Below, piece after piece: positions 31,945 to 40,596 of a stretch of 64,000 bases of DNA. The first letter of the stretch is position 1; each line of letters starts with the position of its first letter. Under the pieces are notes generated by a model, which was not told the origin of the DNA, ran no database searches, and worked only from the letters and a program-made list of their open reading frames with translations. The DNA lies in NCBI GenBank assembly GCA_017543285.1, contig JAFYGK010000032.1:124001-188000 (forward strand), in the 5' to 3' direction. The stretch comes from Clostridia bacterium. GTDB taxonomy: Bacteria; Bacillota; Clostridia; Oscillospirales; Acutalibacteraceae. The position numbers and the translations under genes are program-made.

Positions 31945-33516
31945 CTATCTTGTCAGCTTATACTTTTTGTATCTGTCGAACGCCTTATTGACGTCGTCTG
32001 TGGTCTTTGATTTGGTAAACGCGCTGACGACGGGAACAAGAATGAGTCCTGCGACCATGGCGAGCACGCCCGCGTTAATGGGATTGTTGAAGTAGTTGAG
32101 CACCGGATTTTCAAAGGTGATGCCGGAGGCTGTACATGCCATCTGCGCAACCATGATTCCGACGCCGCAGATGAAGGAGACCCAAACGGCAGCCTTGGAA
32201 ATCTTTTTGGAATACATGCTGTAAAGGAACGGGGCCAGGAATGCGCCTGCGAGAGCTCCCCAAGAGATACCCATGAGCTGGGCTATGAAGGTGACGCTGG
32301 ATTTTGCTTGGACAATGGCGATGGCTGCGGAAACGACAATGAAGAAGACGAGCAGTATCCTTATGGAAAGAAGCTGCTTCTTTTCTCTTGTCTTTACGTC
32401 GGTTTTCTTCGTCGCCGGCATTATCATATCGAGGGTCAGTGTGGAGCTGGATGTAAGAACCAGCGAGGACAGCGTGGACATGGAGGCCGAAAACACCAGC
32501 ACAACGACAATGGCAATTATCAGATCGGACGGGATGGTTGAAAGCATCTTCGGAACTATGCTGTCAAAGATCGGCGCGCCGGCATTGGGCGCTCCCGCGG
32601 GGACTCTTTCTATTACGTCGCCGTACAGTCTGCCGAAGCCGCCGAGGAAATAGCAGCCGCCTGCGACGATTATGGCGAATATCGTGGAAATCGTGGTTCC
32701 TCTCTTGATGGCGTTTTCATCCTTGATGGCGTAGAATTTGCCGACCATCTGAGGAAGACCCCATGTACCGAGAGAGGTGAGCAGAACAACGCCGAGCAGA
32801 TAAAGCGGCTGAGGACCGAACAGCGAGGCAAAGGAGCCGGCAGGACCGTTTTCTACGGGGACTTCCGCCAGTTTCTGCACGGCCGCCGTGAGGCCGCCGT
32901 TTGCGTTGAGCACGGCTATAACGACCGCGACTATACCGATAAGCATTATGATGCCCTGGATAAAGGAATTGATGGCCGTTGCCATATATCCGCCAAGAAC
33001 GACATAGATACCGGTGAGGACCGCCATTCCGACGACGCACCATATATAGTCTATGCCGAAGGCCATTTCAAACAAACGGGAAAGTCCGTTGTAAAGAGAT
33101 GCCGTATAAGGGATGAGAAAAATGAAAACTATCAGCGAGGCGACGACTCTGAGCGATTTGGAGTCGAACCTTTTGCCGAAATAATCGGGCATTGTCGCGC
33201 TTCCGAGACTCTGGGTCATGCTTCTTGTGCGCCTTCCGAGCAGCAGCCACGGTATCATGGAGCCGATGATGGCGTTTCCGATACCGATCCATGTTGCCGA
33301 TACGCCGTATTTCCAGCCGAACTGACCGGCATAGCCTATGAAGATGACTGCGGAAAAATAGGATGTGCCATATGCAAAGGCGGAAAGCCACGGGCCGGCC
33401 TTGCGTCCGCCGAGAACAAAACCGTCAACGCTTTTTGAGGATGATTTGCGCCATACTACGCCGACGATGACGGTGACGGCGAAGAAGAGCGCCAGGAGCA
33501 GAATTTTAAGAAGCAT
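31945..33516 (-). CDS. Sodium:solute symporter (SSS family)
   Basis: This 523-residue membrane protein has about 13 hydrophobic helices and SSS-family signatures. These are GRKAGPWLSAFAYGTSYFSA near residue 40, SATMPDYFGKRF, and GGYMATAINSFIQGIIML in the middle. Members co-transport sodium with proline, pantothenate, sugars or similar; the substrate is undetermined, though the layout is closest to PutP-like members. It has its own promoter and terminator, so it is monocistronic. The basic C-terminus (about the last 25 residues) is cytoplasmic. Confidence 0.88.
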   Translation of the reverse strand: MLLKILLLALFFAVTVIVGVVWRKSSSKSVDGFVLGGRKAGPWLSAFAYGTSYFSAVIFIGYAGQFGWKYGVSATWIGIGNAIIGSMIPWLLLGRRTRSMTQSLGSATMPDYFGKRFDSKSLRVVASLIVFIFLIPYTASLYNGLSRLFEMAFGIDYIWCVVGMAVLTGIYVVLGGYMATAINSFIQGIIMLIGIVAVVIAVLNANGGLTAAVQKLAEVPVENGPAGSFASLFGPQPLYLLGVVLLTSLGTWGLPQMVGKFYAIKDENAIKRGTTISTIFAIIVAGGCYFLGGFGRLYGDVIERVPAGAPNAGAPIFDSIVPKMLSTIPSDLIIAIVVVLVFSASMSTLSSLVLTSSSTLTLDMIMPATKKTDVKTREKKQLLSIRILLVFFIVVSAAIAIVQAKSSVTFIAQLMGISWGALAGAFLAPFLYSMYSKKISKAAVWVSFICGVGIMVAQMACTASGITFENPVLNYFNNPINAGVLAMVAGLILVPVVSAFTKSKTTDDVNKAFDRYKKYKLTR

Positions 33517-33588
33517 TGTTTACCTTCCTTTCACGAAGCTGCGTTCTAAAAAAAGAAAACGGCTTCACATTTATGTTTCGCTGTTGGT

Positions 33589-33617
33589 ATTAAATCACAA
33601 ATTGCAGCGGTTGTCAA
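33589..33617 (-). promoter_or_regulatory. Promoter of the symporter gene
   Basis: On the minus strand perfect TTGACA (33612-33617), a 17-nt spacer and TTTAAT (33589-33594). Confidence 0.7.
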
Positions 33618-33885
33618 CGCATTTCGAGCCATTTTGATGAGAAAAATTTTTACCGCTTTAAATTCATGCTGCTTTAAATCGGTAATATGAATAATTTAAT
33701 GCTTTAAACAGACAAATTGATAAAAAGGTGAAAATTATCCACATAAGGATATGCCTGCTGCGGATGCAATTCATATCCTCGCGCCGTTCCGCCATCAATC
33801 GGATCAGGCAAGCCAGCGGCTACAAAGCCGATGGGACGGGCCATTCCGCATTATGCCTTCGCTTTTTTATGTTCAAAAAAACTGA

Positions 33886-33913
33886 TTGAATCCGGTTCGA
33901 TTTATGGTATAAT
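33886..33913 (+). promoter_or_regulatory. Distal promoter upstream of the SPPTG peptide gene
   Basis: TTGAAT (33886-33891), a 16-nt spacer and extended -10 TGGTATAAT (TATAAT at 33908-33913). The 33617-33885 stretch upstream holds an AGGATATG/CATATCCT inverted repeat (33746-33779) and otherwise nothing I recognise. Confidence 0.55.
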
Positions 33914-33989
33914 AAAGAAAAAGGACATCCGGTCGGCGGGGTAATCCGGGCGAATAATAAAATTATAACGAAAAATGTTTACGAAAGCA

Positions 33990-34018
33990 TTGACTTTTTA
34001 ATTATGCGAATGTATAAT
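33990..34018 (+). promoter_or_regulatory. Proximal promoter of the SPPTG peptide gene
   Basis: TTGACT (33990-33995), a 17-nt spacer and perfect TATAAT (34013-34018). The transcript would carry a roughly 130-nt leader with no recognised riboswitch. With the distal promoter it gives strong tandem transcription. Confidence 0.75.
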
Positions 34019-34153
34019 AGTAAATAACAAAACGTGGGTATGTACATCCTGATGCGTACCTTTGATTTTCAGACTAATGAATCGACCGCATAATCCTCAC
34101 CGTTTGCGTTTCGGTTCACGGCCAATAACGCATTTTCAGAAAGGAAGATCAAT

Positions 34154-34366
34154 ATGAAGAAAAGAATTGTAGCTTTGCTTTTTGCGGTCGTTCTCGTACT
34201 TTGCCTGACCTTCAGCGCATTTGCCACAAATGTCAGCCCTCAGAACCCCGATAATCCCAATCCGCCTTCTCCTCCCACAGGCTCCATTATTGTTGTAGCC
34301 CTCGCTGTAGCGGCTGCCGCCGGCACCGGCGTATTTGCGATTGCCAACAAGAAGGCCAAGAAATAA
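34154..34366 (+). CDS. Minimal secreted peptide with SPPTG sortase-sorting signal
   Basis: This 70-residue protein has three parts. The signal peptide is about residues 1-24, with cleavage likely after SAFA. A short Asn/Pro-rich stretch contains S39-P-P-T-G43. The C-terminus is a hydrophobic helix (about 45-64) followed by the basic tail KKAKK. This is the layout of a cell-wall sorting signal. The motif fits (S/P)PxTG, the class B sortase motif described in Clostridioides difficile. After both cleavages only about 18 residues would remain on the wall. A class B sortase gene follows directly. AGAAAGGAAG precedes the ATG. The alternative is a simple membrane-anchored peptide. Confidence 0.75.
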   Translation: MKKRIVALLFAVVLVLCLTFSAFATNVSPQNPDNPNPPSPPTGSIIVVALAVAAAAGTGVFAIANKKAKK

Positions 34367-34389
34367 TTTAACGATCAGAATAAAAAAGC

Positions 34390-34421
34390 GGGTACAGTCT
34401 TAACGCTGTACCCTGTTTTTT
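34390..34421 (+). terminator. Terminator between the SPPTG peptide and the sortase
   Basis: GGGTACAG/CTGTACCC 8-bp stem with an 8-nt loop followed by TGTTTTTT. It ends 16 nt before the sortase ATG, so sortase expression probably depends on readthrough. Confidence 0.85.
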
Positions 34422-34437
34422 CTAAGTGGATATTATT

Positions 34438-35253
34438 ATGGAAAAAAGAAGCGGAAAAAGAATTGTTTACAGGGTGATCAGTATCATCAGCCTCATTATC
34501 GCCATAGCTGCCATATCCGCAATAGTGGTTATTTTTTATCTTTACCAGAAATCGAGCAAAGAATATGCCGATCTCGCCCTGGCGGCAAGGACGGCCGAAA
34601 CCCAGCAGGCTGAGGCTCCCGACGTCCCCGACATCCATGGCGGAGAAGAGCCGCTCGTCGCCATACCAATCAATTTTGATTATGTAAAAAGTCTCAATGA
34701 GGACATCACGGCGTGGATTGAGCTTGAGGGCACAGGGATCGATTACCCAGTGCTTTATGACACAACCGTAAACAACTATTACCTCAATCATAATTATTCG
34801 GGAACATATACGCCATACGGCTCAATATTTGTTCTCGGCTGCAACGCCGGAGATTTTACAGACTTCAACACGATCGTGTACGGTCACAATATGATCGACG
34901 GAAGTATGTTTGCCCATGTTCGCCGGTTCAGAAAGCGGGACTATTTTGACGAGCATGACAAAATTGTCATATATACGCCCGAACGGAAGCTGACCTATAA
35001 GATATTTGCAGCCTACAGAACAGACAATCTCAACATCACCCTGAACAACGACTTTTCCACCCCCGAGCTTCGACGGGAGTATCTCGACCGCGTGTTCTCG
35101 CACGATTCGGGCTTTTACAGGGATGGCGTTACGGTCAATGAGGACGACAGGATCATAACACTGTCGACCTGCACCAGCAGTCCGGCGAACAGATTTCTTG
35201 TCCAGGGAGTTCTTGTGAGCGATGAAGCCGGAGCATTTTCCACAGAACAATAA
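34438..35253 (+). CDS. Class B sortase (first)
   Basis: This 271-residue transpeptidase has an N-terminal membrane anchor (about residues 10-35) and a class B sortase fold. It shows ITAWIELEGTGIDYPVL, the catalytic histidine H150 in VYGHNM, the catalytic cysteine C245 in LSTCTSS and arginine R252. It would cleave sorting signals between Thr and Gly and attach proteins to peptidoglycan. I chose the ATG at 34438; a GTG at 34426 lies almost in the terminator. Its neighbours are the SPPTG peptide upstream and an LCP ligase 16 nt downstream, so the unit looks dedicated to wall decoration. Confidence 0.92.
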   Translation: MEKRSGKRIVYRVISIISLIIAIAAISAIVVIFYLYQKSSKEYADLALAARTAETQQAEAPDVPDIHGGEEPLVAIPINFDYVKSLNEDITAWIELEGTGIDYPVLYDTTVNNYYLNHNYSGTYTPYGSIFVLGCNAGDFTDFNTIVYGHNMIDGSMFAHVRRFRKRDYFDEHDKIVIYTPERKLTYKIFAAYRTDNLNITLNNDFSTPELRREYLDRVFSHDSGFYRDGVTVNEDDRIITLSTCTSSPANRFLVQGVLVSDEAGAFSTEQ

Positions 35254-35269
35254 ATAATAAAAGAGTGTT

Positions 35270-36400
35270 ATGCAAATGAACAATATGACTCAGGTAAGAC
35301 CCGGAGCCCCCAAGAGAGGACGCAGAAAAAAGAAAACAAGACCGGAAAAGGTCATAGCCGTCACCCTTAGCTGTATTGCAGGCGTTCTTGTGCTTGCTGC
35401 CATAGCCGGGTTTATTTTCCTGCGTTATACCAGGTCGCTGCACGAGGGAATGTTTCAGAAGCGCGATTCCGACCAGATGCAGCAGATAAAGGCTCAACGT
35501 GAGGAAAAAACGCTGGAAGACACAGAAGCCGACTGGATAGACAGCGAAGGCAACGCTTATAAATTCCGTGATGACGTTATTTCGGTGCTGATGTCCGGTA
35601 TAGACTATATGTACGACGAGCGATACTGGGATGAAGACGTGCTGTATAACGGCGGCAACTCCGACGTGATCGCGCTCGCCGTGCTGGACAGCAAAACCGA
35701 TAAGCTCACCATGCTGCACATTCCGAGAGACACCATAACCGACGTTTCAATGGTTGACAAGGACGGAAACTACAAGGGCTCAATAAAAATCAACATATCC
35801 ATGGCCCACAGCTACGGAGACGGAGGCCCTCTCAGCTCCGAGCTTATGGTGGACGCCGTTTCAAATCTGCTTTACGGCGTTCCGGTTTACAGATACGCCG
35901 AGCTTAAATACGACGGGCTGCCTATATTGAATCAGGCTCTCGGAGGAATAGAGATAAAGCTCGACCGGGACTATACCGATATTGACAAATCCTTTAAGAA
36001 GGGCGAGACCATAAAACTAAGCGACGAGCAGCTTATTAAGCTGATAAGATACAGGGATAAGTCGGAGGCCGAAGGAGCCTCAAAACGAAGCTACAGGGAT
36101 ATTGTGGTGCTCAAGGCCATGTTTGATCAGTTCAAGAGCCAGTTCAAGAAAAACCCTGCCTTGATCATCTATCTGTATAATACCCTCGGCGGATATACAT
36201 CAACCAATCTCTCTCTTGATGAAATCAGCTACTATGCCCAGAAGGTTGTGGATATCGGCTTTGATATGGATTCGGTTGTTTCCATGCAGGGCAGTACAAA
36301 TATGGGAGAAAGATACGCGGAATTCCATCCGGATGAAAAATGGCTGCATGATTTTGTGGCAGAGACATTCTGCATACCTTTAGATCAGGCTGACAAATAA
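35270..36400 (+). CDS. LytR-CpsA-Psr (LCP) family wall glycopolymer ligase
   Basis: This 376-residue protein has a basic cytoplasmic start (KRGRRKKKTRPEK), one membrane helix at about residues 28-51 and an extracellular LCP domain. LCP features are VISVLMSGIDYM, GNSDVIALAVLD, the conserved IPRDT and a later RYRDK with RSYRD. LCP enzymes transfer lipid-linked glycopolymers to peptidoglycan. The gene follows the sortase by 16 nt and ends at a strong terminator, so the three genes form one wall-related unit. The polymer it transfers is not known. Confidence 0.9.
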   Translation: MQMNNMTQVRPGAPKRGRRKKKTRPEKVIAVTLSCIAGVLVLAAIAGFIFLRYTRSLHEGMFQKRDSDQMQQIKAQREEKTLEDTEADWIDSEGNAYKFRDDVISVLMSGIDYMYDERYWDEDVLYNGGNSDVIALAVLDSKTDKLTMLHIPRDTITDVSMVDKDGNYKGSIKINISMAHSYGDGGPLSSELMVDAVSNLLYGVPVYRYAELKYDGLPILNQALGGIEIKLDRDYTDIDKSFKKGETIKLSDEQLIKLIRYRDKSEAEGASKRSYRDIVVLKAMFDQFKSQFKKNPALIIYLYNTLGGYTSTNLSLDEISYYAQKVVDIGFDMDSVVSMQGSTNMGERYAEFHPDEKWLHDFVAETFCIPLDQADK

Positions 36401-36417
36401 AAACGCATATAACGCAA

Positions 36418-36456
36418 AAAAATGACCGCTGTCACAATGGACAGCGGTCATTTTTT
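36418..36456 (+). terminator. Terminator of the sortase-LCP unit
   Basis: AATGACCGCTGTC/GACAGCGGTCATT 13-bp stem with a 6-nt loop, followed by T residues. The following 185 nt, up to the hemW stop, hold only an interrupted GTACTCA/TGAGTAC repeat. Confidence 0.92.
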
Positions 36457-36641
36457 ATAGCTTGAGGGGGTTGAGGAGGGTTTGTACTCAGAGAGAACAA
36501 AAGCTGCGGTACCCTGATCTTCTTGAGTACATCGTAATTATAATCTCTGACTTTTTCGATACTGTGTAGATTTGATTAATGAATAATAAAAAAATAATAA
36601 GGCAAATTTAATCAGTTCATAAAAAAGAAATCATATTTGCT

Positions 36642-37751
36642 CTATTTTCCAGTAAGAATAAATCCGATCGCGGGATTTGACACCAGCATTCCCTGCCGCG
36701 TCAGGTAAAAACCTTCCCCTGTAACGGCGGCAAGTCCGGATCCTGCCAGGACCCCGGCTCTTTCTATATACTTTTTATCGGGAAAAGCGCCGAACCGTTC
36801 GGCGTATTCGTCATAAAGAAGCCCGTCGTTCAGCCTGAGCCGCAGCATGATATATTCGTCGCTGCCGCCGCCCGTGCCGTCATCAGTCACGCCGGCTCCG
36901 GACATAAAGCCGTCAAGGTCTCTGCCGTAATAAAAACGCCTGCCGTTTATAAAGCTGTGTGCGCCCGGGCCGATCCCGAGATATTCTTCACAATTCCAGT
37001 ATTTCATATTGTGGCGGGAGCGTTTTCCGTCTTTTGCCCAATTGCTTATTTCGTATTGTCTGAAGCCGAAAGTATCAAGCCATTCGCATACGGACAGATA
37101 CATGTCGCTCAGTTCATCGTCTCCCGCAATATTTCCGGGCGGTTTCCTTCCGAAGGGGGTGTCAGGCTCGATCTTCAGCATATACGCGCTGACATGATCG
37201 GCCCCGAGCGCGGCGCATGCCTCAACCGATTTTTTTAAAGACGGCATGTTCTGTCCGGGAGTACCGAGCATCAGATCGAGCGATATATCGTCAAAGCCGG
37301 CTTTGCGCGCGTCACTGACGGTTTTTTTCACATCGGAAAAGCGGTGTATGCGCCCGAGCTTTTTTAATTCCATGTCGTCAGCCGACTGCATACCGACGGA
37401 TATTCTGTCAATGCCGATGCTGCGGCAGTCGCTGAGATATTCCGGATCTGCCGTGGCGGGATTTATCTCCAGACATATCTGCGGCGAAGTTATCCGCAGA
37501 CATTTTTCAGCAGACGACAGTATTTTTTCAAGAAGCCCTGCCGTCATAAGCGAAGGGGTTCCGCCGCCGAAATATATGCTGTCGACCGGACGGGAGTTCA
37601 AGTCAAGTTCCGAAGCCAATCCGGACATGCAGCGGCACACACTGTCGGCATAACGCTGCATCGTATCCTCAGACACTCCGCTTAGAGAGTAAAAATCGCA
37701 GTATGGACATTTTGAAATGCAAAATGGAATATGTATATATAATCCGAGCAA
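36642..37751 (-). CDS. hemW: HemW-type radical SAM protein (heme chaperone)
   Basis: This 369-residue radical SAM protein carries the cluster motif C11-x3-C15-x2-C18 in PFCISKCPYCDFYS. It also has YFGGGTPSL, EINPATAD and ISVGMQS with a HemW-type C-terminal domain. HemW is often mis-named coproporphyrinogen oxidase but acts in heme insertion. The start codon is TTG at 37751, supported by AGGAG about 9 nt upstream; no ATG fits. It is monocistronic with a near-consensus promoter. Confidence 0.92.
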   Translation of the reverse strand: MLGLYIHIPFCISKCPYCDFYSLSGVSEDTMQRYADSVCRCMSGLASELDLNSRPVDSIYFGGGTPSLMTAGLLEKILSSAEKCLRITSPQICLEINPATADPEYLSDCRSIGIDRISVGMQSADDMELKKLGRIHRFSDVKKTVSDARKAGFDDISLDLMLGTPGQNMPSLKKSVEACAALGADHVSAYMLKIEPDTPFGRKPPGNIAGDDELSDMYLSVCEWLDTFGFRQYEISNWAKDGKRSRHNMKYWNCEEYLGIGPGAHSFINGRRFYYGRDLDGFMSGAGVTDDGTGGGSDEYIMLRLRLNDGLLYDEYAERFGAFPDKKYIERAGVLAGSGLAAVTGEGFYLTRQGMLVSNPAIGFILTGK

Positions 37752-37792
37752 AGCGATGTTCTCCTGTGGAAAGGGTTTTTATATTCATTAAG

Positions 37793-37821
37793 ATTATAAT
37801 GCAAAACCGCAGATGTTTCAA
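37793..37821 (-). promoter_or_regulatory. Promoter of hemW
   Basis: On the minus strand TTGAAA (37816-37821), a 17-nt spacer and perfect TATAAT (37793-37798). Confidence 0.75.
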
Positions 37822-37933
37822 TATTCCGCTCCGCAATCCGTGAGGCCGAAAACCTTGCGATAACCGCTGACGACGCTGTTATAATCCGCGGGTTTACAGA
37901 AAAACAGCGTTTGTAAACAGTTTAATAGATTGC

Positions 37934-37966
37934 CCGGCGCAGGGAAGGTCCCTGCGCGAGCGCCGG
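37934..37966 (+). other. GC-rich nested hairpin upstream of the dockerin gene
   Basis: A perfect 9-bp stem GCGCAGGGA/TCCCTGCGC with a 3-nt loop lies within an outer CCGGCGC-type arm. There is no T run. It is about 100 nt upstream of the likely promoter, so it may be a DNA element or the end of something older rather than an mRNA leader structure. Confidence 0.4.
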
Positions 37967-38063
37967 TAAGCCGTTGCCGTTAAGAAAACCATGCGTTTCA
38001 CGGAAGGATACAGAAAACATTTTTCACTAAATGTGAAATAATCCACTGTTTTATTTTTACGGC

Positions 38064-38092
38064 TTGAAAATAGGATAGAAATGTTTTATTAT
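38064..38092 (+). promoter_or_regulatory. Promoter of the LRR-dockerin gene
   Basis: TTGAAA (38064-38069), a 17-nt spacer and TATTAT (38087-38092), about 50 nt upstream of the ATG; GGAGGA precedes the start. Confidence 0.65.
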
Positions 38093-38145
38093 TAGGTTAG
38101 CACAAGGGAAGGTGCGATTATTATTTCCGAAACGGAGGAAGACAC

Positions 38146-39534
38146 ATGAAGAAAATATTATGCCTCATACTCGCTCTCGGCATTCTTGCCTCGGCAATGT
38201 CGGCGGTATGCCTCACAGCGTCTGCGGAGGAATATGTCAATATCCCCGACAAGGGTCTTATTATCGCTTTACAGGATACAAATATTGATGATGAAGGTCC
38301 CGGCGGCGTCAGCGACGGCAAATTCACCGCCGCACAGCTTGCCAAACTCACTTATCTCGAAATCGGAAGAGGCGAGGCCGTAAAAAGCCTTGAGGGACTC
38401 CAGTACTGCACAAATCTCGAGACCCTGATAGCTTCCGCTAATCCCATAGAATCTCTTGAGCCGTTGAGAGGTCTGCCGAAGCTTCGTTATGTCAGTATCG
38501 AAAACTACGATATTGAGGACGAATACGGCAGCAAGGAAGACGGATTTGAATATTCTTACGATGTGCTCGACGGATATAAATACATAACCGATATTTCCCC
38601 GCTCGGAGAATGCCCTGCGCTCGAAAGCGTTGCTCTCAGCGGAAACAGGATCAGCGACATTTCCCCGCTTGCAAATGCCACAAAGCTCGAGGGTCTCTAT
38701 ATCAACAGCAATTACATCACCGATATTTCACCTCTTGCAAATCTCAGCAATCTTACCGAGCTTGACCTGTGCGAAAACAATATTCACGATATTTCCGCAC
38801 TTAACGGTCTTTCCAATCTCGAATATCTGGATATTGAAGACAACTTCATCGGCGATCCTTCTCCGCTTCTCGGTCTAACAGGCCTCAAGGACGGATATTT
38901 CGACGGAAACTATTTCGATATGGACAACCTTTCCGTTGCTGCCACATTTGACAAGGTTGCCGAAACCATCACCAAAAACTCCGGACGCCAGTACAAAGTC
39001 AGCCTGGAGAATCTCGGAAATCCTGTTAAGACGGCGACGGGACTTACCGGAGAATCGGCTGCCGACGGCATAAAGCTGACATGGACAAATTCCGCACAGG
39101 CGACCGGAAGAAAGGTCGACGCGACCCAGATATTCAGAATCGAAAACGGCAGTAACGTCCTCATCGGCACGCTGGAGGGCGACGGCACCGAATACACCGA
39201 TACGACTGCCGAGGTCGGCAAGGAATATATCTACTCCGTACGCACATGCGTCGCAAACGACGGCAACTACGTCACGAGCGCGAAATCAGCGACTGTCACC
39301 GTCACAAGAGAAGCCTCCTCCGATGTTATGCTTGGCGACATTGACGGCAGCGGCTCGGTAACCACTGCCGACGCGCTGCTCGCTCTCAAGGCTTCGGTCG
39401 GTATCACAAAGCTGAATGCCGAACAGATGAAAGCCGCTGAGGTTGACGGCGAGCCCGGCATAACGACAAGCGACGCCCTGAATATTCTCAAGTATTGCGT
39501 AGGAATTATCAAAAAGTTCCCCATAGAGGGATAA
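38146..39534 (+). CDS. Secreted LRR protein with FN3-like and dockerin domains
   Basis: This 462-residue protein has a signal peptide (about residues 1-27). Internalin-like leucine-rich repeats of about 22 residues follow (e.g. LDLCENNIHDISALNGLSN, up to about 270). A fibronectin-III-like domain covers about 300-390. A type I dockerin covers about 395-462, with two calcium loops, DIDGSGSVTTADALLALK and a weaker EVDGEPGITTSDALNILK. Dockerins bind cohesins in cellulosome-like scaffolds. The LRR part suggests protein or glycan binding rather than catalysis. No cohesin or scaffoldin is in the window. Its nearest neighbours, hemW and thyX, are unrelated. Confidence 0.88.
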   Translation: MKKILCLILALGILASAMSAVCLTASAEEYVNIPDKGLIIALQDTNIDDEGPGGVSDGKFTAAQLAKLTYLEIGRGEAVKSLEGLQYCTNLETLIASANPIESLEPLRGLPKLRYVSIENYDIEDEYGSKEDGFEYSYDVLDGYKYITDISPLGECPALESVALSGNRISDISPLANATKLEGLYINSNYITDISPLANLSNLTELDLCENNIHDISALNGLSNLEYLDIEDNFIGDPSPLLGLTGLKDGYFDGNYFDMDNLSVAATFDKVAETITKNSGRQYKVSLENLGNPVKTATGLTGESAADGIKLTWTNSAQATGRKVDATQIFRIENGSNVLIGTLEGDGTEYTDTTAEVGKEYIYSVRTCVANDGNYVTSAKSATVTVTREASSDVMLGDIDGSGSVTTADALLALKASVGITKLNAEQMKAAEVDGEPGITTSDALNILKYCVGIIKKFPIEG

Positions 39535-39557
39535 CACCGGAAATTAAATCGGTACGC

Positions 39558-39595
39558 AAAGCGCATGCCTGCTTTTTTCGACAGACATGCGCTTT
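39558..39595 (+). terminator. Hairpin after the LRR-dockerin gene
   Basis: AAAGCGCATG/CATGCGCTTT 10-bp stem with a T-rich 18-nt loop. The T run after the stem is short, so termination strength is uncertain. Confidence 0.55.
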
Positions 39596-39607
39596 ATTGT
39601 ACGGTAA

Positions 39608-39636
39608 TTGAAAAAAATAATGATGAGTGGTATAAT
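39608..39636 (+). promoter_or_regulatory. Promoter of the thyX gene group
   Basis: TTGAAA (39608-39613), a 17-nt spacer and perfect TATAAT (39631-39636) preceded by TGG (extended -10). The leader is about 130 nt. Confidence 0.75.
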
Positions 39637-39774
39637 AAAATGATAGCCTGACAAAACGATATAACCGACGCCGAAAACCGCTCTGCTTCCGGTTGAAAAG
39701 AACCGTGACAGTGCCGGCGCCATTTTCGGGCTTTTGAACAGCCACCGGAAAAAACAACGGAACGGAGTGAAAAA

Positions 39775-40518
39775 ATGAAGGTAACGCTAATATCACACAC
39801 ACCGAATCCTGAACAGACCGTTGCGGCCGCAGCGCGGCTGTGCTATTCGGCGGCGACCATCGACGGTATAATGGAAAAGATGGATGAAGCATCGACCAGG
39901 CGAATGGTTAATATGCTGCTCGGGATGGGACACGAAAGCCCGATAGAGCATGTCAGCTTTACTTTCGGGATAGAAGGAGTTTCGCGTTCGCTTTTGGCAC
40001 AGATAACACGCCACAGGATAGCCTCATTCAGCGTGCAGAGCCAGAGATATGTTTCGGAGAGCGGCTTTGAATATGTTACTCCGCCCGAAATAGCCGGCAT
40101 CCCCGAGGCTCTTGACATTTACGACGACTTTATGAAGAGAGCCGACGAGGACTACAACAGGCTGACCGAGCTGCTTTATAACAAATACACAGACGGAGTC
40201 GAGGACGAAGGCAGAAAAAAGCAGCTTCGCAAAAAGGCGATCGAGGACGCAAGGTTTGTTCTGCCCAACGCCTGCACGACAAAAATGATACTGACGATGA
40301 ACGCAAGGAGCCTTTATAATTTCTTTGATCACCGCTGCTGCTACAGGGCCCAGTGGGAGATAAGACAGGTCGCTAACCGTATGCTTGAGCTTGTGCGCGA
40401 GGTCGCGCCGACACTGTTTGCCGGAGCCGGAGCTCCTTGTGAAAGCGGACAGTGCAATCAGGGCAAAATGAGCTGCGGAATGACAATACCGCAAAGGCGG
40501 GAAAAGGGACTTCTCTGA
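39775..40518 (+). CDS. thyX: Flavin-dependent thymidylate synthase
   Basis: This 247-residue protein carries the ThyX signature RHRxxSxxxxSxR as RHRIASFSVQSQR. It also has GHESPIEHVSFTF and the C-terminal RSLYNFFDHRCCYRAQWEIR. It methylates dUMP using FAD, NADPH and methylene-THF. It extends beyond the usual 220 or so residues with a Cys-containing tail (GQCNQGKMSCG). It starts a run of plus-strand genes that includes a folate enzyme (43009). Confidence 0.94.
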   Translation: MKVTLISHTPNPEQTVAAAARLCYSAATIDGIMEKMDEASTRRMVNMLLGMGHESPIEHVSFTFGIEGVSRSLLAQITRHRIASFSVQSQRYVSESGFEYVTPPEIAGIPEALDIYDDFMKRADEDYNRLTELLYNKYTDGVEDEGRKKQLRKKAIEDARFVLPNACTTKMILTMNARSLYNFFDHRCCYRAQWEIRQVANRMLELVREVAPTLFAGAGAPCESGQCNQGKMSCGMTIPQRREKGLL

Positions 40519-40596
40519 CCGGTTTTAAAGGATAAATCAGCTCCTGCCCGGCAGAGAGCAGAATGAGCAAAAACGCCGAAAGGAAACAAACATTTT

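Noticed and set aside
37921..37990. Cobalamin-riboswitch-like GGGAAGG string upstream of the dockerin gene
   Set aside because: The conserved B12 box and pairing are missing and the segment is upstream of the promoter.
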